Shown here piece after piece: positions 55,707 through 63,246 of a stretch of DNA of 64,000 nucleotides (position 1 is its first letter; each line of letters begins with the position of its first letter). Below the pieces are notes generated by a model that worked only from the letters and a program-made list of their open reading frames with translations, made no database searches and had not been told where the DNA came from. A program made the translations under genes and the position numbers. This DNA is from Diaphorobacter nitroreducens (GTDB taxonomy: Bacteria > Pseudomonadota > Gammaproteobacteria > Burkholderiales > Burkholderiaceae_C): NCBI GenBank assembly GCA_003755025.1, contig RJVL01000008.1, forward strand, positions 1-64,000, written 5' to 3'.

Positions 55707-55778
55707 CATTTCAACAACCCGGATGGGGCGACGCTCCTGCCGGGGGTGTCCTCCGTCCATTTTTGACTGGAGAGCACC
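55707..55778 (+). ncRNA. structured 5' leader of radC
   Basis: CAACAACCCGG with the arm CCGGG beyond an internal GGGGCGACGC loop, then GGTGTCCTCC partly pairing with GGAGAGCACC at the Shine-Dalgarno. A T5 tract precedes GGAG. A published candidate RNA family, the radC motif, is named for such a position. Confidence 0.6.
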
Positions 55779-56297
55779 ATGTTCATCAATTCGATCGTCT
55801 CTTGCGCTGAAGAGAACTCGCCGCTGCTGGTGGCCGAGGCCGGTGGCTGCTACAGGCCGGCGTCGGATGTCGAAATCCTGAATGCCGCCGAGCTGCGGCT
55901 GCTGGCCAGGGTGCATCACGGACCGGCTCTGCAGACCCCGACGGCGGTCAAGGAATACCTGCGGATTCGCATGGGCACCTTGCCACATGAGGAATTCGTG
56001 GTGTTGTACCTGGATAGCCATCACCGACTGCTGCATGCTGAAACGCTGTTTCGCGGCACCTTGGGACAGACCTCCGTGTATCCGCGCGAGCTTGCCATCG
56101 GGGCGCTGCGTCATGAAGCCGCGGCCGTCATGGTGGCCCATAACCACCCCAGTGGCGATCCAACCCCATCCCGCGCAGATGAGGCGCTGACGCAGACCCT
56201 CAAAACAGCCCTGGCGATGCTGGACATCCGGCTGCTCGATCACTTCATCGTCACGCCGATGCAGGTATTGAGCCTGGCCGAGCAAGGCTTGGTCTAA
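55779..56297 (+). CDS. radC: RadC/JAB-domain protein of the ICE
   Basis: A 172-residue RadC-like protein, shorter than chromosomal RadC because the helix-hairpin-helix domain is missing. The JAMM metal motif is present: Glu71/72 (PHEEFVV), His121, His123 and Asp134 in [15 protein letters not shown]. Widespread in ICEs and plasmids; role in DNA processing suspected but unproven. Start ATG 55779 directly after the leader stem. Confidence 0.88.
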   Translation: MFINSIVSCAEENSPLLVAEAGGCYRPASDVEILNAAELRLLARVHHGPALQTPTAVKEYLRIRMGTLPHEEFVVLYLDSHHRLLHAETLFRGTLGQTSVYPRELAIGALRHEAAAVMVAHNHPSGDPTPSRADEALTQTLKTALAMLDIRLLDHFIVTPMQVLSLAEQGLV

Positions 56298-56307
56298 CCC
56301 TCAACCC

Positions 56308-56532
56308 GGAACCCACCCACGGATGGGTTCCCACAGCGCCGGGCCCGCACATAGGCAGGGCAGGGCGCTGTGGGAAACCATCCCTCCAACCGAATGATGG
56401 TTTTGCGCTGTGTTCAGCCTTGTAAACACAGCCGGTCGCCCTGGCGATCGAGGCAATTCTCCAACTTCATCAACCCGGACGGGCTGGCCCCTCCGGGTCA
56501 CCTGTCCATCCACTGCACCAAGGAGGTGTTTC
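56308..56532 (+). ncRNA. structured 5' leader, long form
   Basis: GGAACCCACCCACGGATGGGTTCC hairpin region, CACAGCGC ... GCGCTGTG stem, ACCATC ... GATGGT, TGTGTT ... AACACA. Then CAACCCGGA with TCCGGG, and CACCT pairing with AGGTG at the Shine-Dalgarno. The 3' half is close to the hicB leader, suggesting a tandem duplication. Confidence 0.6.
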
Positions 56533-56745
56533 ATGAGTACTGATCTAACGCAGAAATCTTGCCTCACCGATGGCATGGAGGACGGCGCTGGTGCATCGGT
56601 GGCTGGTTCCGACACTGTTCCGGGCCTTGCCAGCGAAAGCGCTGTGCCCGAACTCCAGGCCGAGATGCCACAGGCCGAGCAGCTGCCCAACTTTAGGCAG
56701 CCGTTCGGCTTTGAGATGTGGTCGCGCTGCTGGCAACCGCTCTAG
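56533..56745 (+). CDS. 70-aa ORF containing a decayed HicB-like segment
   Basis: ATG 56533 follows AAGGAGGT. The middle reads GSDTVPGLASESAVPELQAEM, matching SDDVPGLATESASLEALAEK of the true HicB downstream. Flanking parts do not match. Together with its near-identical leader this looks like an old duplicate of hicB that has diverged or decayed. May still be translated. Confidence 0.5.
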   Translation: MSTDLTQKSCLTDGMEDGAGASVAGSDTVPGLASESAVPELQAEMPQAEQLPNFRQPFGFEMWSRCWQPL

Positions 56746-56826
56746 CGTTACTGGCTTCGCTTTCATCAACCCGGATGGGCTGCCCCTCCGGGGCACCTGT
56801 CCACCACCTGTTCAAGGAGGTGTTTT
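56746..56826 (+). ncRNA. structured 5' leader of hicBA, short form
   Basis: CATCAACCCGGA with TCCGGG around GGGCTGCCCC, then CACCT pairing with AGGTG of the Shine-Dalgarno AAGGAGGT. No upstream long module. Confidence 0.6.
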
Positions 56827-57102
56827 ATGGCACTTGCACTGTGCATGCCGGCCTATACTGGCCCCATGCAAAAGCCCTATCTCATTCACGCCGAGTGGGA
56901 CGACGAGGCGGGCGTTTGGGTGGCAACCTCGGACGATGTTCCGGGTCTTGCCACCGAAAGTGCCTCACTCGAAGCCCTGGCAGAGAAGCTCCACCACCTG
57001 GTGCCTGAGCTGCTCGAAGCCAATGGCGTAGCGATGGATGATGCGGTTACCTATGAGCTGATGGCGCGTCGCTGGGGCATCACTTCACGCGCGCTCCATT
57101 GA
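56827..57102 (+). CDS. hicB: HicB-type antitoxin (DUF1902)
   Basis: A 91-residue protein; the core from MQKPYLIHAEWDDEAGVWVA (ATG 56866) is the usual start, but ATG 56827 has the strong AAGGAGGT and is taken here. SDDVPGLATESASLEALAEK is the partial RNase H fold of HicB. It neutralises HicA encoded 4 bp downstream. Order antitoxin-toxin is the reverse of classical hicAB but common for DUF1902 types. Confidence 0.8.
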   Translation: MALALCMPAYTGPMQKPYLIHAEWDDEAGVWVATSDDVPGLATESASLEALAEKLHHLVPELLEANGVAMDDAVTYELMARRWGITSRALH

Positions 57103-57106
57103 GTCC

Positions 57107-57304
57107 ATGGGCGCCAGCTTTACGCCGGAGCTGATCCGGCTGCTGCGCGCTGCCAGCTGTCGTTTCGAGCGTCCTGGCAAGGGCGATCACGACATCTGGT
57201 ACTCGCCACATACCGGGACTCGCTTCCCGGTTGACCACAAGATCAAGTCTCGCCACACCGCCAACGCGGTGCTCAAACAGGCAGGCTTGCCCAAGTCGTT
57301 CTGA
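57107..57304 (+). CDS. hicA: HicA-type toxin
   Basis: A 65-residue double-stranded-RNA-binding-fold mRNA interferase: ELIRLLRAASCRFERPGKGDHDIWYS with the catalytic His in GKGDHDIW, then VDHKIKSRHTANAVLKQAG. Depends on hicB translation for access, given the 4-bp spacing and no separate leader. Confidence 0.82.
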   Translation: MGASFTPELIRLLRAASCRFERPGKGDHDIWYSPHTGTRFPVDHKIKSRHTANAVLKQAGLPKSF

Positions 57305-57415
57305 CCTGCCCGTTCGCGGCGCTTCGGCGCTGCACGGGCCTTCCTTTCTTTCAACCCCCGGGGTGTTCCTGCCCCGAACGGGTGCGGGCATCCCACTTTC
57401 CTTTTGGAGACAACC
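57305..57415 (+). ncRNA. structured 5' leader, short form
   Basis: GCCCGT ... GGCGC-TTCG-GCGC ... ACGGGC hairpin with a TTCG tetraloop, then CAACCCCCGGGG and CCCCG. The Shine-Dalgarno arm (TTTCC with GGAGA) is weaker here. Confidence 0.55.
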
Positions 57416-57724
57416 ATGTCCGCTTCTATGAACGCGTCTTTTGCATTCGGGCGTCCGCTGTTTGAGCTCGGCAGCATCTGCATGACCGAAGGCGTCTGCG
57501 ACCTCGTCGGAAACGGGCTGCTCAGGCCCGCCCCCTTAGTGCTCCGGCATGTCTCGGGCGACTGGGGCGAGATGGACGCCGAGGATTGCGCGACCAACAA
57601 CCGTGCCGTCAAGCATGGCGGTCGCATCATGTCGTCCTACCAGATCAACGCCACTACCAAGATCTGGATCATCACCGAATGGGATCGCTCGGTGACCACC
57701 TTGCTGCTCCCATCTGAGTATTGA
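57416..57724 (+). CDS. hypothetical ICE protein, 102 aa
   Basis: ATG 57416 after TTGGAGACAACC. Pattern FELGSICMTEGVCDLVGNG, LLRHVSGDWGEMDAEDCATNN, ISSYQINATTKIWIITEWDR-like C-terminus. Such proteins recur on ICEs and plasmids and are sometimes annotated as plasmid-related proteins; I know of no function. Two cysteines and an acidic centre are visible. Confidence 0.65.
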   Translation: MSASMNASFAFGRPLFELGSICMTEGVCDLVGNGLLRPAPLVLRHVSGDWGEMDAEDCATNNRAVKHGGRIMSSYQINATTKIWIITEWDRSVTTLLLPSEY

Positions 57725-57804
57725 GTCTTTCTACCACCAACCCATGCGGGGCCAGGCATCCCGCATGGGGTGCTGTCTCCGCTTGTTCAAACCAGGAGAT
57801 CAAC
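57725..57804 (+). ncRNA. structured 5' leader, short form
   Basis: CAA then a perfect 10-bp stem CCCATGCGGG / CCCGCATGGG around GCCAGGCAT, the clearest central hairpin of the series. GTCTCC then pairs with GGAGAT at the Shine-Dalgarno. Confidence 0.62.
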
Positions 57805-58218
57805 ATGAAGAAATTTGAGGTTAGCTACACCTTGCCCTACCGTCATGACGTGACCGTAGGGATCTCTGCCAACAGCGCCGAGGAAGCGATTTGCATCGCC
57901 GACGCGGCTGCCACAGACGGCTCACTTTGGGACGACAGTGAGGAGATGCCATTGCTCTGTGACGATTTCGAAGAAGACGATGGCGGCGTGCTGCAGTTCG
58001 AGGCGATCGAAATCGAAGGTGACTTCGTTCCTCGTTTTTCAGTCGTGGAACTACGGCGCAAGCGCAAGGCAATCAAAGCCTGTGAGGCGCTGATCGCCGC
58101 CTATGAAGAAGGCGAGGCCAGAGGCGGAAGCGTTGCGTGGGAAGGGCTTGATGAAGCCTTTCGCCTAGCCCTCGAAGTCGTCGGCTTCAATACTGAGCCT
58201 GATCCCGTCTTTGATTGA
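57805..58218 (+). CDS. hypothetical acidic ICE protein, 137 aa
   Basis: N-terminal beta-alpha pattern (KKFEVSYTLPYRHDVTVGIS, NSAEEAICIADAAA) followed by a strongly acidic stretch (WDDSEEMPLLCDDFEEDDGG). The charge pattern resembles DNA-mimic or anti-restriction proteins, but this is only a resemblance. ATG 57805 follows CAGGAGATC. Confidence 0.6.
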   Translation: MKKFEVSYTLPYRHDVTVGISANSAEEAICIADAAATDGSLWDDSEEMPLLCDDFEEDDGGVLQFEAIEIEGDFVPRFSVVELRRKRKAIKACEALIAAYEEGEARGGSVAWEGLDEAFRLALEVVGFNTEPDPVFD

Positions 58219-58304
58219 CGGATAGCTGAAGTTACAGTTTTTTCAACCCGGACGGGGCAACTCCCCGTCAGGGGTGTCTCCTGTCCACAACCAAGGAGAA
58301 CCCC
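58219..58304 (+). ncRNA. structured 5' leader of the methyltransferase gene, short form
   Basis: CAACCCG then GACGGGG-CAACT-CCCCGTC, with an outer CCC / GGG pairing. GGGGTGTCTCC pairs with GGAGAACCCC over the Shine-Dalgarno. Confidence 0.62.
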
Positions 58305-59453
58305 ATGGCTTTGATCTTCCAGCGCCTGGCGCGCAATTTCATCAAGAACGGCTACTTCCCGACCGACGGGGAGACCCTGAGCCGCATCCTCCCCATGCTC
58401 ATTCCCGACCTGTCGGGTGGTGTGCCATGTGAGGGGCGGACGATCCGCATGCTCGATCCGTGTTGCGGCGAGGGCGCTGCCCTGGCTGACCTGTGTCAGG
58501 GCCTGTGCAACAGCTGGCCCCACGGGCCATTCATCGAAACCTACGGTGTCGAGTTTGACCAGGAACGTGCCTGGCACGCGAAAACCATCGTGCAGAGCGT
58601 GATCCATTCGGACATCCATGACGTGGTGATCAAGCCGAGAACGGTGGGCCTGCTGTTCCTGAATCCGCCCTATGGGTTTGGATTGAAGGACAACGCCACT
58701 GGAGCCGTGGCTTCGGACACCAACGAGCGGGCCGAACGGCTGGAGCGCACTTTTCTGAAGAAAACCGCACCGCTGTTGATGATCGGCGGGGTGTTGGTGT
58801 ACATCATTCCGCACTACGCCCTTGACGATGAAATCCGCACCTACCTGGCGCGCAATTTCACCGACCTGCGGTTTTTCATGGCGCCCGAGCAGCAGTTCAA
58901 GCAATGCGTCATCGTGGGAGCCAAGTGCAAGCCTGGCCACCCCCGAAAGGACGTGCTGGACATGCTGACACGCGCCCAGGCCGGCGAGCTGAACAACCAG
59001 GAGCTGCCCAGGCAGTGGACGCAGGAGCGCTATGTGGTTCCATCGGTGGCCTATGGCTCGGAGTTCGACTTCCGTGCCGTGCGTCTCGATGGGCCGCAGC
59101 TCGCGCAAGAGCTCGATCGGTGGCAAAACAGCCTGTTGTGGACGGGGTTCGACACCACGTTCAGCCAGGCCAAATCGGAGCATCGCAGGCCATTGCGCGA
59201 TATGACCAAGTGGCACCTGGCCCTGGCGCTTGCCGCCGGACAGGTCACCGGTCGCATCGAGAGCAAGGACGGTCGTGTGTTTCTGATCAAGGGCGACACT
59301 TTTAAAAAGAAGGAGCGCACGGTGGCCACCCAGGTCGATGACAACGGCAACGTGACGGAGACCGTCACCATGCTCGACAGGTTTGTGCCTGTGATCAACG
59401 CGATCGACTTCACGCCGGGCGACCGGCTGGGGCAGATCGTGAAGATCAGTTGA
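58305..59453 (+). CDS. DUF6094-type DNA methyltransferase-like protein
   Basis: A 382-residue protein with a Rossmann methyltransferase core: SAM motif LDPCCGEGAAL (about 50-60) and the catalytic NPPYGFG (120-126) of N6-adenine methyltransferases. LLMIGGVLVYIIPHYALDDEI follows in the usual place. No target-recognition domain or restriction partner is adjacent. ICEs of this class carry it, perhaps to protect DNA on entry. AAGGAG precedes the ATG. Confidence 0.8.
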   Translation: MALIFQRLARNFIKNGYFPTDGETLSRILPMLIPDLSGGVPCEGRTIRMLDPCCGEGAALADLCQGLCNSWPHGPFIETYGVEFDQERAWHAKTIVQSVIHSDIHDVVIKPRTVGLLFLNPPYGFGLKDNATGAVASDTNERAERLERTFLKKTAPLLMIGGVLVYIIPHYALDDEIRTYLARNFTDLRFFMAPEQQFKQCVIVGAKCKPGHPRKDVLDMLTRAQAGELNNQELPRQWTQERYVVPSVAYGSEFDFRAVRLDGPQLAQELDRWQNSLLWTGFDTTFSQAKSEHRRPLRDMTKWHLALALAAGQVTGRIESKDGRVFLIKGDTFKKKERTVATQVDDNGNVTETVTMLDRFVPVINAIDFTPGDRLGQIVKIS

Positions 59454-59490
59454 CCGGCACCAAAGAGGGCTTGCACAATGCAGGCTCAAA

Positions 59491-59692
59491 GAACTCATCG
59501 CAGATGAGTTCCCTGAGTGGCCCTTGACCAGGCCCTTCAGGGAAACCTTCTGCATCAAACCATGGAACGGTTTCAAGGCGCGCTCAACTCTGAAAGCGCG
59601 TCAGGCCAGTGCAAGCTGGCCGGGTATCCATCTTCATCAACCCCGTGGGGCCATCCCCCACCAGGGCGTGGCTTCTCTTGAAAGGAGCCATC
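59491..59692 (+). ncRNA. structured 5' leader, long form, upstream of the uORF and higB
   Basis: GAACTCATC-GCA-GATGAGTTC, CCCTGA ... TCAGGG, GCGCGCT ... AAGCGCGT and GGCCAG-TGCAAG-CTGGCC, then CAACCCC with GTGGGG / CCCCAC. Bases 59540-59627 (88 bp) are identical to 60396-60483. Confidence 0.62.
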
Positions 59693-59731
59693 ATGCTTTT
59701 CATGCAAGTCCGCCACTGGCGTACAATATGA
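59693..59731 (+). CDS. 12-codon upstream ORF coupled to higB
   Basis: The leader's Shine-Dalgarno AAAGGAG sits before ATG 59693, which opens MLFMQVRHWRTI and stops at 59729-59731, overlapping the higB start by ATGA. The toxin frame has no Shine-Dalgarno of its own, so it may depend on translation of this peptide. Confidence 0.5.
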   Translation: MLFMQVRHWRTI

Positions 59732-60057
59732 ACGCGCTGGAGTTCATCGAAACGCCGGTTTTTACCCGCCAGATTTTGCAACTCATGTCCGACGATGAGT
59801 ACGCGGCCATGCAACGTGAGCTGCTCGACGACCCTCAGCGGGGAGCACTCATCAAAGCTGGTGGCGGAATTCGGAAGATGCGATTTGGACTGGAAGGTCA
59901 GGGAAAAAGTGGCGGCGTTCGTGTCATCTACTACTGGCTTAAAGAAGACGGGCAGATCTTCATGTTGCTGGTCTATCCGAAATCCGAGAAAGACAATCTA
60001 ACCGACCGCGAAACGGCGATTTTGCGGGAACTTGTAAAGGAGCTGTGCCATGGATAG
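59728..60057 (+). CDS. higB: HigB/RelE-type toxin
   Basis: A 109-residue RelE-superfamily toxin: FTRQILQLMSDDEYAAMQREL, GALIKAGGGIRKMRFG, GGVRVIYYWLKEDGQIFMLLVYPKSEKDNLT. Such toxins cleave mRNA on the ribosome. Start ATG 59728 is the normal family N-terminus (MNALEFIETP). It overlaps the antitoxin gene by 8 bp (toxin first, as in higBA). Confidence 0.85.
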   Translation: MNALEFIETPVFTRQILQLMSDDEYAAMQRELLDDPQRGALIKAGGGIRKMRFGLEGQGKSGGVRVIYYWLKEDGQIFMLLVYPKSEKDNLTDRETAILRELVKELCHG

Positions 60058-60340
60058 CACGCTATTTGGCGATCTCGTGCAGAGCTTGAAAGAAGCTGGC
60101 CAGATCAAGCGAGGCGAAGCCGAGCCTTCGCGCCGCTTCACGATGAGTTCTCTGGATGTCAAGAAGGTGCGCGAGCGCACTGGCTTGTCTCAGGGTGACT
60201 TTGCCAGCCTCATGCATGTCAGCATCAAGACACTTCAAAACTGGGAGCAACAGAGGCGAACCCCCACGGGGCCGGCCTCGGCACTGCTGAAAATCGTGTC
60301 TCAGGAGCCGATGCTGGCGATGAGCGCTTTGCAACGCTGA
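60050..60340 (+). CDS. NadS/HigA-type Xre antitoxin
   Basis: A 96-residue helix-turn-helix protein: SLKEAGQIKRGEAEPSRRF, then VRERTGLSQGDFASLMHVSIKTLQNWEQQRRTPTGPA. This is the NadS pattern found next to RelE-like toxins. It neutralises HigB and probably represses the pair. TAAAGGAG precedes the ATG. Confidence 0.85.
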   Translation: MDSTLFGDLVQSLKEAGQIKRGEAEPSRRFTMSSLDVKKVRERTGLSQGDFASLMHVSIKTLQNWEQQRRTPTGPASALLKIVSQEPMLAMSALQR

Positions 60341-60345
60341 TTCAT

Positions 60346-60562
60346 CCCCACCCCTTTTGGAGGGGTTCCCAAAATGGCTTTCACCAGGCCATTTCGGGAA
60401 ACCTTCTGCATCAAACCATGGAACGGTTTCAAGGCGCGCTCAACTCTGAAAGCGCGTCAGGCCAGTGCAAGCTGGCCGGGTATTTTTCATCAACCACCCG
60501 CCGGGGCAGTCTGTCCCGGTCAGGGGCGGCTCTCCGGCATTTTTTTGTAAAGGAGAACCGCC
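60346..60562 (+). ncRNA. structured 5' leader, long form
   Basis: CCCC-TTTTGGA-GGGG, CCCAAAATGGC ... GGCCATTTCGGG, the 88-bp segment shared with 59540-59627, then CCGGG / CCCGG. GGCGGCTCTCC pairs with GGAGAACCGCC over the Shine-Dalgarno with one mismatch and a T7 loop. Confidence 0.65.
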
Positions 60563-60997
60563 ATGGGATGGCTATTTACAGGGCTCAGCCGCACGGAATT
60601 GATCGCTGGCCTGTTGCAGCTGCGCGGAAATGAAGCTGCCCGAATGGAGACGCTGCGCCACGCCGATTGCGACAACGTGCTGTGGTCGGTGGTACGCATA
60701 ACCGCGCTGCAGGATGGTGTCGCCCACCTGAAGGCCGGGCAATACCTGGACTTCATCAGGTGTGACCTGCTGGACTGTGATCGTTATGGCTGGGGTTACA
60801 AGACCCTGGAGGAGGCCATGGGCCCCTGCTACTACAGCTGTCCATTGGAATTCCTGGACATGACTCCCGTGCAATGCCAGTCCTGGCGCGACCAGGTGCG
60901 CAGGCACCACGCGCTGGTGCTGCATGGCGAACGTGAGGCTGCGAAGGCGAGGGCGCTGGCAGCATTTGCGGACAAGCTGGTGGATCGCGCCGACTGA
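60563..60997 (+). CDS. hypothetical ICE protein, 144 aa (possibly DUF6927)
   Basis: N-terminus MGWLFTGLSRTELIAGLLQL is distinctive; a beta-rich centre (NVLWSVVRITALQDGVAHLK, FIRCDLLDCDRYGWGYKTLE) and a helical C-terminus follow. I recall similar proteins in ICEs and phages annotated as DUF6927 but am not certain. GYKTLEEAMGPCYYSCPLEF is the best conserved-looking stretch. Function unknown. Confidence 0.62.
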   Translation: MGWLFTGLSRTELIAGLLQLRGNEAARMETLRHADCDNVLWSVVRITALQDGVAHLKAGQYLDFIRCDLLDCDRYGWGYKTLEEAMGPCYYSCPLEFLDMTPVQCQSWRDQVRRHHALVLHGEREAAKARALAAFADKLVDRAD

Positions 60998-61087
60998 CCG
61001 GCAGGCACAACGCACTTCTCTTTCAACCCCGTGGGGCCTGTTTCCCCGCAGGGCAGCAGGCTTCACACGCATTTTTGGAGCTTGCAA
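60998..61087 (+). ncRNA. structured 5' leader, short form
   Basis: CTTTCAACCCC with GTGGGG / CCCCGC, then GCAGGCTTC pairing with GGAGCTTGC across the Shine-Dalgarno (G-U allowed), loop with T5. Confidence 0.6.
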
Positions 61088-61531
61088 ATGAACAACGGTA
61101 CTTCTCTGACCAACGTCGAATTCATCGTGGATTTGATGAACTTCAACAACAGCGGGGCGCTGGCGCAGGTCTTCATCATCGACGCCATCATGAAGCGCGC
61201 CGAGGCAGTGGCGGAGGTCGATCCCGAAACGATCGACCGCCCTTTGATTTCCGGCCATGCCTGGGTGCGCTGCGCCCAGGAAATCCGTGATCGCATGGGC
61301 GCGAAATACGGCAAGCGTTCCGGTTCTTCATCCGAACCCCAGGCCGACAGCGACAGCCCGGCCGACTCGCCGCAGCACCGGGCAGACAGGTTGCTGCGCC
61401 AGGTGCAGGCCTTCAACGACGAACTCAATCGCTCGGAGAAGGTGCCCGATGGCCATGACTATGAAACCCTGTTCTGGATGGTAAGGGATGGCTTGCAGGC
61501 ATTGCAGTCGTCCCTGAGCGTCAGCCGCTGA
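61088..61531 (+). CDS. hypothetical ICE protein, 147 aa
   Basis: ATG 61088 after TTGGAGCTTGCAA. N-terminal helical domain (SLTNVEFIVDLMNFNNSGAL, VFIIDAIMKRAEAVAE), a Ser/Asp/Pro-rich linker near 85-105 and a C-terminal helical hairpin. The segment VDLMNFNNSGALAQVFIIDA is typical of plasmid proteins of unknown role. Function unknown. Confidence 0.62.
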   Translation: MNNGTSLTNVEFIVDLMNFNNSGALAQVFIIDAIMKRAEAVAEVDPETIDRPLISGHAWVRCAQEIRDRMGAKYGKRSGSSSEPQADSDSPADSPQHRADRLLRQVQAFNDELNRSEKVPDGHDYETLFWMVRDGLQALQSSLSVSR

Positions 61532-61561
61532 ACCTTCCTTTCAACTTCCTTTCAACCCACT

Positions 61562-61772
61562 GGGAACCCGATGGGTTCCCCGAGCGCCCGCCGCATGGCG
61601 GACGCTCGGGGAAACCATCTGACCAAAAGGATGATGGTCTCAACGCGCGTTCAACCCTGAAAACGCGCAGGCCGGCGCAAGCTGGCCGGGTACTTCTGCA
61701 ACCACCACCCGCCGGGGAATTCCTTCCCCGATGGGGCAGGGCTATCCGGCATTTTTTTGAAGGAGAGCCCTC
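61562..61772 (+). ncRNA. structured 5' leader, long form
   Basis: GGGAACCC-GAT-GGGTTCCC, CCGAGCG ... CGCTCGG, ACCATC ... GATGGT, GCGCGTT ... AACGCGC, GGCCGGC-GCAA-GCTGGCC, then CGGGGAA-TTCC-TTCCCCG. GGGCTATCC pairs with GGAGAGCCC over the Shine-Dalgarno. The clearest full-length copy. Confidence 0.68.
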
Positions 61773-62099
61773 ATGCAAACCACCTACTTCCGCGACAGCC
61801 AAGGCTGGAACGGCAAGACCACGGTCGAGATGCCTGGCAACCAGGAACTCATCATCGAAACCAGCCGGCGTGCATTCGGCAACGGCCTGTCCACTCGGGC
61901 CGCCGTCTGGCGGCACGACGGGCGTGGCTTCAAATCGCACGCCGCCGGCCTGGCCGGTACGGGCGATTTCTACGAGCGCCTGGAGCTGACAAGCCCCAAG
62001 CGCATCACGGAAAAAGCCGTGCGTGAGCAGCACGCGGCCGTCATTGCACGCATTGACGCCATTCGTTCAAAGGTCGAGGCCTACTACAGCAAGGCCTGA
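61773..62099 (+). CDS. hypothetical ICE protein, 108 aa
   Basis: Paralogue of the next gene: TTYFRDSQGWNGKTTVEMPG compares with TSYYRTAYGWTGLSLIEMGN, and both end in a helical hairpin (EQHAAVIARIDAIRSKVEAY). Beta-rich N-terminal half. Function unknown. Confidence 0.62.
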   Translation: MQTTYFRDSQGWNGKTTVEMPGNQELIIETSRRAFGNGLSTRAAVWRHDGRGFKSHAAGLAGTGDFYERLELTSPKRITEKAVREQHAAVIARIDAIRSKVEAYYSKA

Positions 62100-62174
62100 A
62101 TTTTTCCATCAACCCTGGCGGGGATCACTTCCCCGTGGGGAGGTGACTCCGCCTGCAATCCAAGGAGAGTCACC
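62100..62174 (+). ncRNA. structured 5' leader, short form
   Basis: CATCAACCCTGG, then CGGGGA-TCACT-TCCCCG, and GGTGACTCC pairing with GGAGAGTCACC across the Shine-Dalgarno with a bulge. Confidence 0.62.
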
Positions 62175-62537
62175 ATGCAAGTTCAACCGGTTCAACAAGT
62201 TCAAACGTCCTACTACCGCACCGCCTATGGCTGGACGGGCCTGTCCCTGATCGAGATGGGCAACAACCAGGTGCTGCGCATCATCACAGAGAAGCGCCAG
62301 AACGAGCACGGCCTGGCGAGTTGCGCGACCTGTCACACGCGCGAGAACGGCATCCTAGCCTTCCGCTTTGGAACCCGCGGCAATGGGGACTACAGCGAAA
62401 CCCTCGCCGTGTCCCAACCACCGCGCATCACGGAGGCCCGGGTCAACTCGCAGCACGGGCGGGTACTGGAAAACCTGCAGACCATCCTGGCCAGGGTCGA
62501 GCAGTTCTATGCATGTCAGGCAACGCAAGGAGCCTGA
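62175..62537 (+). CDS. hypothetical ICE protein, 120 aa
   Basis: Paralogue of the 61773 gene with an extra SCATCHTREN motif (CxxC) near residue 50. A tandem duplication together with its leader is likely. The following gene starts one base after its stop, so they are co-translated. Function unknown. Confidence 0.62.
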   Translation: MQVQPVQQVQTSYYRTAYGWTGLSLIEMGNNQVLRIITEKRQNEHGLASCATCHTRENGILAFRFGTRGNGDYSETLAVSQPPRITEARVNSQHGRVLENLQTILARVEQFYACQATQGA

Positions 62538-62538
62538 A

Positions 62539-63246
62539 ATGCTGAACCACACGCTCTATCAAATCGAGGAGTTCTCCGACATTTGGGCCGATGCCTGCCT
62601 GCGCGACAGCGAGGGGCGGCTGATGTTCCTGTCGGTCTATGGCCGCGATGGTGTGCTGATGCAGATGCTCGCCGCGTTCGAGCTGGGGGCCTCCCAGCGT
62701 GGCGTCAATCAGATTCACCTGGTCGGCAAGGATGGCGAGCGCCACCGTGTCGATGTGGGGGATGTGAAGCGCCTGGACAAGCACGCCGGCAAGCTGCCTC
62801 GGCAGAACCTGTTTGGCCCGCTGAACCAGATGTGGTTGTTTGACAGAGGCATGCGCTCACCCGACCGCGCCAATCGCATCGGTTGGGCCTTGCACTCATC
62901 CTCGGCGGCCAGGCGCAGTGCTGAGCAGGCCGAGGACTATCGCCATCGACTGTGGCAGCTGGTCAACCTGCTCTCGCCCGTGGCGCTGCAAGAGCACTGG
63001 CGCGAGCCGGTGTTCCAGTGGTGCCGGGAAAAGCAGGCCATCCAGGCCTTGGATAGCAGGCTGTATCCAGCCCTTGGAAACATGACCGCGATGCGCGTCA
63101 GTCTCAGCGACCACTTCACCGCCTTCATCAGCAGCAGCGTCCGCATGGGCGTTCTGCGGCTGGAGGAGGGCGGTGCAGCACTGCAGGCAAGCCTCGGCCA
63201 CCAGTCGGTCGAGGCCTCTCGAATTCAGGAGGCCATCGCCGCCTGA
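62539..63246 (+). CDS. hypothetical ICE protein, 235 aa
   Basis: ATG 62539 follows AAGGAGCC inside the end of the previous gene. Mostly helical, no membrane segment; LHSSSAARRSAEQAEDYRHRLWQLVNLL is the most regular part. No family recognised. It has no leader of its own, in keeping with coupling to the upstream gene. Confidence 0.62.
   Translation: MLNHTLYQIEEFSDIWADACLRDSEGRLMFLSVYGRDGVLMQMLAAFELGASQRGVNQIHLVGKDGERHRVDVGDVKRLDKHAGKLPRQNLFGPLNQMWLFDRGMRSPDRANRIGWALHSSSAARRSAEQAEDYRHRLWQLVNLLSPVALQEHWREPVFQWCREKQAIQALDSRLYPALGNMTAMRVSLSDHFTAFISSSVRMGVLRLEEGGAALQASLGHQSVEASRIQEAIAA

Noticed and set aside
54391-61772. Repeated hairpin units considered as a CRISPR-like array or REP elements
   Set aside because: Spacing follows genes, not a regular repeat-spacer pattern, and stems covary instead of repeating exactly.
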